Shown piece by piece: positions 1 to 7,400 of a DNA stretch of 14,782 nt. The DNA lies in NCBI GenBank assembly GCA_947476855.1, contig CANJSR010000063.1:1-14782 (forward strand). Reading direction: 5' to 3'. The stretch is from Acetobacteraceae bacterium. Lineage in GTDB: Bacteria; Pseudomonadota; Alphaproteobacteria; Acetobacterales; Acetobacteraceae. The notes beneath the pieces were generated by a model. The model saw only the letters and a program-made list of their open reading frames with translations, did not search any database and was not told where the DNA came from. The stretch's first letter is position 1; each line of letters begins with the position of its first letter. The position numbers and the translations under genes were made by a program.

Positions 1-389
1 ACGAAGATCGGCCGGCCGGAGGGCAGCACGCCGACATCATGGGCGAAGACGTCGCCGGTGTACCAGGAGACCCGGGGCGCGAAGACCGCGTCATGGCCTT
101 CCAGTTGCTGGCCGCTCGGAATGATGTTCTCAAACCGCAGGATGTTGTTCAGGCCGGCGAGATACAGGCTCCGCCCCACCACCGCGACGCCGAGGCAGCG
201 CTGGAAGGTGCGCTCGGTCACGCTCAGGCGGTCGGTGGCCGGGGCGCCGATCAGGAACAGCTTGCCGATCTGATAGGTGGTGACGGCGATCGAGCCATTC
301 GTCTGGTGCAGCCAGGCCGTAAAGCCCGGAGAAGCCTGTACGGAATAGGGCGGGGCGGAGTCCCCTTCGCTGGTGATACGCGCGGTCAT
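1..389 (-). CDS. TIGR03032/DUF4915 family protein, N-terminal part (cut by window edge)
   Basis: The 129 visible codons read MTARITSEGDSAPPYSV and continue in one open frame off the left edge, so the stop is not seen. I recognise the TIGR03032 (DUF4915) family from SPGFTAWLHQTNGSIAVT near residue 20, then LYLAGLNNILRFENI near residue 77 and VSWYTGDVFAHDVGV near residue 107. Family members are, as I recall, about 350-380 residues, so roughly a third is present. Their function is not established; the short repeated strand-turn pattern suggests a beta-rich, perhaps propeller-like fold (inference). The ATG at 389 is preceded by AAGGA about 12 nt upstream, a rather long spacing. There is no signal peptide. 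The gene lies 86 bp downstream of the 1222-residue Hint protein on the same strand and could be co-transcribed with it. Confidence 0.85.
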   Translation of the reverse strand, partial: MTARITSEGDSAPPYSVQASPGFTAWLHQTNGSIAVTTYQIGKLFLIGAPATDRLSVTERTFQRCLGVAVVGRSLYLAGLNNILRFENIIPSGQQLEGHDAVFAPRVSWYTGDVFAHDVGVLPSGRPIF

Positions 390-475
390 GCGGGGACTCG
401 TTCCTTGTCGATGCGATCGTGCCGCCACTCTGCCGCTTCTGGCTTGGTCGGGACAGTGGTGTTTCCGCCGCGGCG
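390..475. other. 86-bp gap with a 10-bp GC palindrome beside a stop codon
   Basis: This gap separates the stop of the Hint gene (476) from the start of the TIGR03032 gene (389). The sequence CGCCGCGGCG at 466-475 is a perfect 10-bp palindrome directly after the stop codon. It has no loop and no T-tract follows it, so I do not call it an intrinsic terminator. No convincing promoter was seen, which fits read-through transcription of the two genes. Confidence 0.4.
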
Positions 476-3400
476 TCAGGCCGCCAAGTGGAGCGGCACC
501 GGTTCCGCCTCCAGGGCATACTCCAGCGTGCCGCCGATCTCGATCTCCAGCACGACGGGGCCTTTTGTCTCGATCGGCAGTGCGGCCTGTCCCTGGGTCC
601 AGCGGCGCAGCGCGGTGGCGTCGTGCCACTCCGGCGCCCACCAGCCTTCGATCAGCTCGGGATGGTCGAGCGGGATGGACGTCACCGATCCATCGCCATG
701 GCGCAGGGTGATCCGGGCGACCATCACGCCCAGGCGGCGGTGGTCGGCGATCCAGGGCCGCGTCTCGGCGGCACGGGACACGAGCGTCACCGGCCGGTCG
801 GTCGGCGGCACCATGAACACGGCGCGCCCGTTCGTGCGCGACACAGGGTTCAGGCGGCGATCCCCGATCATGATGTGCGGATCGGCATCGGACGTCGTTC
901 CGGCTCCGGGCGCCGCATACCCCAGCGTGACCGCCCGCTCGGCCAGGCGATGCCAGAGCGGCTCCACCGTTGCGGGATCGATGGCAAAGGGCGCGCAGGA
1001 GGCACCGGCGCGATCCTGGCCCAACAAGGTCGGGTGCAGCTTGATCGGCCCGCCGCCATTGGCAAAGAACGTCCGGTTGCCGGTGTCGAGGTAGCTTTCC
1101 GCCGCCAGGCCCTCGGCCAGCAGGAGGTCATGCGTTTCCAACTCGATATGGAAATAGGTGACGGCCTGGAAGGCGGTCTCCTGGGTGATGGTCGTGCCGT
1201 TGACCAGCAGTTCCACCGGCACCAGCACGCCGTCCAGCAGCACGGCATGGGCTGGCGACAGGCGCAGGTTGCGGGCCGGCACGCCGGGGGCGAAGGCATC
1301 GGCCAGGATGCGGATCGGGCTGACCTGCCTCGGGTCCGGATGGCGGGCGATGTCGATGTGCCGCTGCCCGACCCAGGTGACCGGACGCTCCGTCCCCGCG
1401 GCCGTCAGGATCATGTCCCCGGAGCGGACATCCTGCACCACCACCTCGCCGGACGGTGTCGCGATCCGGGTCCCGGCGGCGAAGCAGACGACGGTGAAAC
1501 CCTCGGGCGAGGACGCGTGATCACCGGCCCGGATATCCAGCAGCAGGGACGTTCCCGCCGCGGTCCCGTCGGTGACCCAGGCTTCCGTTCCATATCCGGG
1601 AGTATAGGCGGAGAACAGCATCCGCCCTGGCTCCAGCAAGGAGAAATGGTCGGGGCTGGAACCGTAGCCGCCGGCGACGATGTCCATCACCAGGGACGTG
1701 CCGGCGGCGGTCCCGTCGGTTACCCAAAGCTCTCTTCCGACGCCGGGCTGGTAGGCGGAGAACAGGGCCTGGCCGTTGCCCAGGCTGGCGAGCTCGCGGG
1801 GCTCACCGGAGGCATTGCCCGCCAGGATATCGGTGACCAGGGATGTGCCCGCCGTCGTGCCGTCGGTCACCCAGAGCTCATGCCCGTATGTGCTGTTGTA
1901 GGCCGCGAAGATGGCCTTGCCGTTGCCAAGTGCCGCCGGTACGTGGCCGGCGAAGACGCTTGAGCCATTGCCTGGCTGGATGTCGAGCAGCATGGAGGTG
2001 CCGGCGGTGGTGCCGTCGGTGACCCACAACTCGATCCCGTAGATGAGGGAGTCGGCCTCGAAGATGGCCTTGCCGCCGCCGATCGCCGTCAGCCGGTTGG
2101 GCGTGGAGCCGGTCGCGCCGGGGATGATATCCACCAGAAGGGAGGTGCCGAGGGCGGTTCCGTCGGTGACCCAGATTTCATTGCCGTCCGCGGCGGTCTG
2201 GGCGCGGAACACCGTCAGTCCGTTGCCCAGCACGGTGAGCATCTGTGGGGTGGATGCAGCGACGCCCGGGTCGATATCAAGCAGCAGCGATGTTCCGGCG
2301 GCCGAACCATCGGTGATCCAGAGTTCGCGGCCGTTGGTGGGATCAGAGGCGGAGAACAGCGCTGATCCATTACCAAGGGATACGAACGCCAGCGGATCGC
2401 TGCCCGCGGCGCCTGGATTGATGTCGAGCACCATCGATGTGCCGGCGGCGGAGCCGTCGGTGACCCACAGCTCATAGCCATCGGTCCCGGTATAGGCGCT
2501 GAACACCGCGGTCCCGGCGCCGAGCGAAACGGGGGCGTTGAAGATTGCGCTGCCGGGGCCGGGGTTGATGGCCACCAGCAGGGACGTGCCTGCCGCGGTG
2601 CCGTCGGTTACCCAGAGTTCGCGGCCGTTCGTCCCGTCATCCGCGATGACCAGCGCCGTTCCTGTATCCAGCAGGGAGGACGGGCGGAAGCTGGTGCTGG
2701 ACGCGCCGGGGCGGATGTCGGCGAGCAGGGAGGTTCCCGCGGTCGTGCCGTCGGTCACCCACAATTCTCGTCCGGACGTGATGCTGAGCGCGTCGAAGAT
2801 CGACTGGCCATTGCCAAGCGAGAGGAAGTTATCCGGTGCGCTGGACAGGGGCGCGGTCGCCGTCTCGATGTTGTTCAGCATCGACGTGCCGGCGGCGGTG
2901 CCGTCCGTGATCCAGAGTTCCGTGCCGTTGATGCCGTTATCGGCGGCAAAGATGACCTTTCCGCCGCCGATCGACCTGAAGTTCTCCAGTTGGCTCGATT
3001 GAATGCCGCCGTAAATATCAAGCAGCAGGCTGGTGCCGGCGGCGGTGCCGTCGGTCACCCAAAGCTCCTGGCCGTGGACATCGTCTTCGGCCGCGAAGAC
3101 GGCCTTGCCATTGCCCAGCGCCACGAGGTCATAGACGTAGGAACCACTGGTCCCCGGGTAGATATCCATCAGCAGGGACGTCCCCGCCGTGGTTCCGTCG
3201 GTCACCCAAAGCTCATACCCGTGCAGCTCGGTGGTGGCGGCGAAGACGATCCTGCCATTGCCGAGGGGGGTGAACTGGTACGCGTAGCCAGCATTCGTAC
3301 CGGGATCGAGGTCGGCCAGCAGGGACGTGCCGGCGGCGGTGCCGTCGGTCACCCACAATCCCCGGCCGTTCGTGGCGTCGTAGGCCGAGAACAGGATGGT

Positions 3401-4144
3401 GTCGTTGTCGACGGCATGGAAGTAGGATGGCCGGGACGAGGTCCCGCCGCTGGCGATCTCGATCAGCAGGGACGTGCCGGCGGTGGTCCCGTCGGTGATC
3501 CACAGTTCGAACCCGGTCGTGCCGTCGTTGCCGCTGAACAAGGCGCGCCCGGCCCCGATCCCGACCATTTCGCGGATCGAGGTCGTGTGGTTGCTGGGGT
3601 CTACGTCCATCACCAGGGACGTGCCGGCGGTTGTGCCGTCGGTCACCCACAGTTCGTCTCCACCGGACGATGTGTAGCTCTTGAAGACCGTGAGGCCGTT
3701 GCCGAGGACGGTGAAGCTCTGGGGGTTGGAACCGTAGCCAGGCCCGGTGGTATTGATGTCCTTCAGCAAGGATGTCCCGGCGGCGGTGCCATCGGTGATC
3801 CAGAGTTCACTGCCCAGGACCGAGTCGTTGGCGGAAAACAGCGCGCGCCCGCCACCGATCGAGGTGAAGCGGCCACTATAGCTGCTGTTGGGGCCGGAAG
3901 CGATGTCCGCGAGCAGGGACGTGCCGGCGGCGGTGCCGTCGGTCACCCAAAGCTCCCGCCCTTCCGCGCCAGTGTAGGCCGTGAATACCAGGCGACCGCC
4001 GCCGACGCCGGTAAAGAGCATGGGGCCGGATGATGAGGTCCCGGGGTCGATGTCCAGCAGCAAGGATGTGCCGGCGGCGGTGCCATCGGTCACCCACAAT
4101 TCACGACCGGCGGTGCCGGTCGCGGCCTGGAATACGATCCTCAT
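476..4144 (-). CDS. ELWxxDGT-repeat protein with C-terminal Hint (Hedgehog/intein) cassette, 1222 aa
   Basis: Residues 1-886 are 18 copies of a ~49-residue unit whose core is ELWVTDGTAAGTSLLLDI (the ELWxxDGT repeat, TIGR04534), probably beta-propeller-type blades. Residues 887 to about 1030 form a Hint_2-type domain: VCFAAGT with nucleophile Cys887, a block-B-like LSPAHAVLLDG with His966, and a final block THDLLLAEGLAAES ending near residue 1017. The intein-type terminal His-Asn is absent, which suggests Hedgehog-like cleavage without splicing. The last ~190 residues (motifs DHRRLGV, GWWAPEW, RRWTQGQAALP) are shared with the two paralogues in this window. The start is firm: an in-frame TGA lies two codons upstream (4150-4148), and AAAAGG sits 8 nt before the ATG. 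There is no signal peptide, so secretion, if it occurs, would be non-Sec, perhaps type I (inference). Function unknown; a surface or extracellular structural protein is likely. Confidence 0.9.
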   Translation of the reverse strand: MRIVFQAATGTAGRELWVTDGTAAGTSLLLDIDPGTSSSGPMLFTGVGGGRLVFTAYTGAEGRELWVTDGTAAGTSLLADIASGPNSSYSGRFTSIGGGRALFSANDSVLGSELWITDGTAAGTSLLKDINTTGPGYGSNPQSFTVLGNGLTVFKSYTSSGGDELWVTDGTTAGTSLVMDVDPSNHTTSIREMVGIGAGRALFSGNDGTTGFELWITDGTTAGTSLLIEIASGGTSSRPSYFHAVDNDTILFSAYDATNGRGLWVTDGTAAGTSLLADLDPGTNAGYAYQFTPLGNGRIVFAATTELHGYELWVTDGTTAGTSLLMDIYPGTSGSYVYDLVALGNGKAVFAAEDDVHGQELWVTDGTAAGTSLLLDIYGGIQSSQLENFRSIGGGKVIFAADNGINGTELWITDGTAAGTSMLNNIETATAPLSSAPDNFLSLGNGQSIFDALSITSGRELWVTDGTTAGTSLLADIRPGASSTSFRPSSLLDTGTALVIADDGTNGRELWVTDGTAAGTSLLVAINPGPGSAIFNAPVSLGAGTAVFSAYTGTDGYELWVTDGSAAGTSMVLDINPGAAGSDPLAFVSLGNGSALFSASDPTNGRELWITDGSAAGTSLLLDIDPGVAASTPQMLTVLGNGLTVFRAQTAADGNEIWVTDGTALGTSLLVDIIPGATGSTPNRLTAIGGGKAIFEADSLIYGIELWVTDGTTAGTSMLLDIQPGNGSSVFAGHVPAALGNGKAIFAAYNSTYGHELWVTDGTTAGTSLVTDILAGNASGEPRELASLGNGQALFSAYQPGVGRELWVTDGTAAGTSLVMDIVAGGYGSSPDHFSLLEPGRMLFSAYTPGYGTEAWVTDGTAAGTSLLLDIRAGDHASSPEGFTVVCFAAGTRIATPSGEVVVQDVRSGDMILTAAGTERPVTWVGQRHIDIARHPDPRQVSPIRILADAFAPGVPARNLRLSPAHAVLLDGVLVPVELLVNGTTITQETAFQAVTYFHIELETHDLLLAEGLAAESYLDTGNRTFFANGGGPIKLHPTLLGQDRAGASCAPFAIDPATVEPLWHRLAERAVTLGYAAPGAGTTSDADPHIMIGDRRLNPVSRTNGRAVFMVPPTDRPVTLVSRAAETRPWIADHRRLGVMVARITLRHGDGSVTSIPLDHPELIEGWWAPEWHDATALRRWTQGQAALPIETKGPVVLEIEIGGTLEYALEAEPVPLHLAA
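1487..4144 (-). repeat. 18 tandem ELWxxDGT repeats (~147 bp each), coding
   Basis: The unit consensus is roughly SxPxxFTxLGNG, then AVFxAxDxxxG, then ELWVTDGTAAGTSLLLDI, then PG. The ELW core is nearly invariant in all 18 copies; exceptions are RGLW, NEIW and TEAW. The first unit is incomplete: the protein begins at MRIVFQAATGTAG, lacking the first third of a unit. The last unit stops after its opening strand (PEGFTV), where the Hint Cys begins. The DNA is also repetitive, with blocks such as GTCGGTCACCCAAAGCTC recurring at unit spacing. The array is protein-coding and is neither a CRISPR nor a non-coding satellite. Confidence 0.9.
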
Positions 4145-4183
4145 TGGTCAGGCCTTTTCATTTTGGCGCCTGTTCCGGTGGTA

Positions 4184-4194
4184 GTGTATTACAC
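4184..4194 (-). promoter_or_regulatory. Palindrome GTGTAATACAC overlapping a candidate -10
   Basis: GTGTA-A-TACAC is a perfect inverted repeat of 5-bp arms around one base. On the minus strand it contains TGTAAT (4193-4188), five of six matches to a -10 hexamer, about 40 nt ahead of the ATG at 4144. I see no good -35 at 16-18 bp, so it may be a regulator-dependent promoter, or the palindrome may be chance. Confidence 0.25.
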
Positions 4195-4369
4195 ATCCTT
4201 TGGCAACGTTATCGGTCGTTTCCGGAGGCCAGATGGCGTCTTTTTCATTCCGCTTTTCGATGCGGATCCATGCCGACAGGAGGCGAGGCAATTCCGGATT
4301 CGGAGTTACCCACGACCACGCGCGGCACCCGGAACAATGACATACCATTGCATTAAAGTACCGAAATCC

Positions 4370-4410
4370 GTCCGGCTCATGCCGGCGGAAGCAGGGGCGC
4401 GCCGCCGGAC
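4370..4410 (-). terminator. Alternative stem-loops after the DUF4347-Hint gene (weak terminator candidate)
   Basis: Two 7-bp stems share sequence: GTCCGGC/GCCGGAC (4370-4376 with 4404-4410) and CCGGCGG/CCGCCGG (4382-4388 with 4402-4408). They lie 28-68 nt downstream of the stop codon in the direction of transcription. No run of T follows, so intrinsic termination is uncertain. Confidence 0.25.
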
Positions 4411-4437
4411 TGGAAGGCGCGCACCCGCCGTTCCCTG

Positions 4438-7400
4438 CTAAGCCGCGAGGCGCCGGACCGCGGCTTCCAGCGCGTAGTCCAGCGTGGCGCCGATCTCGAT
4501 CTCCAGCACCGATGGGCCCGGATGCGGCGGCAGGACCGCGCGTCCGGTTGTCCAACGGCGCAGCGTGTCCTTGCCGTGCCGTTCCGGCGCCCACCAGCCG
4601 ATGTTCAGGTCGGCGTGATCCAGCGGGATCGGGTGGCGCGCGCCATCCAGGCCGCGCCGCGTCAGGCGGGCCATCATCACGCCGAGGGCGCGATGATCCC
4701 CCAGCCAGGGGCGGGCGTCGCTGGGGACGGCCGAGCGGGACACGAGCATCACGGGCTGGTCGCTCGCGGGCAGGATGAACACGTAACGACCATCGGCGCG
4801 GGACACCGGGTTCAGGCGGCGGCCGCTGACCATCACATGCAGGTCCGGATCGCGGGTCGTATCATTCCGGTCCGGCACGCGCGGTCCGAGGGCCGCGGTT
4901 CGGGCGCGCAGCCGGTGCCACAGCGGCTCGACCGTCGCCGGGTCGATGGCGAATGGCGCGCAGGACGCATCGGTGCGCGTGACCAGACCCAGGTGGGGAT
5001 GCAACTGGACCGGCCCCTCGGCATTGGCGAAGAACGTCCGGTTGCCGGTGTCGAGGTAGGTTTCCGTCGCCAGCCCCTCGGACAGCAGCACGTCATGGGT
5101 ATCCAGTTCGACGTGGTGATAGGTGACCGTCCGGCAGGCCGTGTCGCGGATGATGCTGGCACCGTTGATCAGCAACTCCACCGGCACCAGGACCCCGTCC
5201 AGCAGCACCGCATGGGCGGGGGACAGGCGCAGGTCGCGGGCCGGGATGCCCGGGGCGAAGGCACCGGCCAGGATGCGGATCGGCTGCAGATGCCGCGGAT
5301 GGCCCAGGCGCGCCAGGTCGATCTGGCGCTGCCCGACCCACTTGATCCGACGTTCGGCGCCCGGGTGTGTCAGGATCGGATCGCCGGGCCGCAGGGCCTC
5401 GACCGCCACGTCACCGCGTGGTGTCGCGATCCCGGTGCCCTCGGCGAAGCAGACCGCCGCCTCGGCGAAGCTGTTGGACGTGGCGCTGTTCAGGACCCCA
5501 TCGTTCACGACCCAGGCGATGGTGCGGGTCGGGTTCGCGCCGCCATTCGTCGGATCGATGATGCCGGACGAAATCGTCACCGACCGCAGCACCGCCTGGT
5601 AGTTCGCGACCGTGTCGGAGCCGGAAAGCGTGCCGATGTTCAGGCTCGGGTTATAGACGAAGCTGATGGATGTCCCGAGCGTGGTCGCGGTCAGGACGTC
5701 GCTCTCCCCCAGGAAGTTGCCGCCGGTGATGGTGACGGTGGCGCCATGCAGCAACCCGAAGCTGTTGGGCGCGGTGACCGTCAATGTCGGATCAAGCGCC
5801 GGGTTCGGATGGCCGGTGCCGAAGGTGACCGTGCCCGAGGTGGTGATGGTCGGCGCCACATGGACGACGTTCAGGGCGCTGGTAACGAGGGCGCTGGATG
5901 CCGCCCCGTCATTCACGGTCCAGGAGATGGTGCGGCTGGTGGCCGAGCCGCCATTGGTCGGGTCGCCGTTGCCCGGATTGAAGCTGTAGGTGACCGATCG
6001 CAGCGCGGTCTGGTAGGTCGCGAGCGCGGACGTGCCGGCGAGGGTGAGCGTGCCGGTCCCGGCCACGTAGTTGCCGATGATTCCACCCTGGTTGACGAAG
6101 TTCAGCACGTCGCCCGACACAAGCCCGCCAACCACGATCGTGGCGCCGACGAGTGTTGCGCTGAATGGGTCGGTCACGGTCAAACCGCTCGCGAGCGTGA
6201 CCGGCGACCCGCCGCCCGAGAAACTGACCGTGCCGCCCGCGACGACGGTGGGCAGGCCTTGCAGTTTGATGGTCGTCGTGGGCGAACTGCTGAGGATCAC
6301 GCCGTCGTTCACCGTCCAGGTGACGGTCCGGGTGGTGTTGGCGCCGCCATTGGTCGGATCGCCCGCGGTCGACTTGTAGGTGACCGATTTCAGCACCTGC
6401 TGGTAATGCGCGGCGGTGTCGATGCCACTGAGCGTCAGCGTATCGCCCGAGAACACCGCGCTGATACTGGTGCCGGCGGTGACCGCGGTCAGCGTGTCTC
6501 CGTCATTGACGAAGTTGCCGCCGGTGATCGCGACAGTCGCGGATTTCAGGGTGAAGCCGCTTGGGCTGACGACGCCGGCGCCGGCCGCGATCGTGACCGC
6601 GGACCCGCCCACGGCATGGGTGACGGTACCGGTCGCGGTGACGGTCGGCGTGCTTTCGAAGAACAGGCCGGCGCCGTTGATCGCGCTGGTGCCGTTGTCC
6701 TGCGTGAAGATCGTCTGCATCGCGCCGCCGCCGGTGATCGTGCCGACATTGATCGCGACATCGGGTATACTGGGCGAGATGACGGAGGCGCCGGCGCTGT
6801 AGAGCCGGCCGGTGACGGGATCGATCGCGATCGAGACCGGATTGCCGGCGTTGGCCCCGGCATACAGCGTCGAGACGGTGCCGATCGTGGCCGTGGCGGA
6901 AGCACCGGTGCCGGTGACGGTATAGGGCACGGCGAAGATGTTGTTGCCACCGACAGCGCCGCCGTTGGCGGTGCTGTAGTACAGCGTCCCGTTGTGAACG
7001 AGGATGTCGCGGATCAACGTGCCGGTGGCATGGGTGATCACGGCGGCGGATTTCGTCCCGCTGACGACATTCCCGAACAGCAGCCGGCTGCTGGCGCCGA
7101 CGTTTGCGCCCTCGGAGAACCAGACCAGGCTGTTCGCCAGGTCGAGCGCGACCGCGTTCGGAATGGTGGTGGCGGAAACGGAGGTGTAGCCGCCGATGAC
7201 CTGCGTGACGCCGGTCCCGTTCTCCTTCATTTTCCAGACGCCAACGTCGGCGGCCGGTGTCGCGAGTTGGGTCGGGAACAGCGTGTAGTACAGGTCCTGG
7301 TTCGGCTGGTCGATCGTGACGTCGCCGATCCGGTACGTGTTGGCCGCGTAGCTGACCAGCGACGTCAGCGCGCTGGCGGTATTGATCGTGCCCGACAGGA

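Larger units (their letters stand above)
4145..4437. other. 293-bp intergenic region between two Hint genes
   Basis: The region separates the stop of the DUF4347-Hint gene (4438) from the start of the ELWxxDGT-Hint gene (4144). It is less GC-rich than its surroundings near 4180-4380. It holds a palindrome overlapping a possible -10 (4184-4194) and a pair of mutually exclusive inverted repeats (4370-4410) just after the upstream gene. No open reading frame in it looks like a real gene. Its size suggests the two Hint genes are transcribed separately. Confidence 0.5.

Noticed and set aside
476..1486. True splicing intein
   Set aside because: No C-terminal His-Asn and no nucleophile at a C-extein start; the domain is near the protein end and followed by a conserved tail.
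419..1963. Plus-strand open frame of 514 codons
   Set aside because: It is antisense to the Hint cassette and repeats of the 1222-residue protein; its repetitive GAVGHP-like segments only mirror the ELWxxDGT DNA.
1487..4144. Regular ~147-bp DNA periodicity, as in a CRISPR or satellite array
   Set aside because: The period is a coding unit in an open frame with conserved ELWxxDGT protein motifs; the variable parts are not spacer-like.
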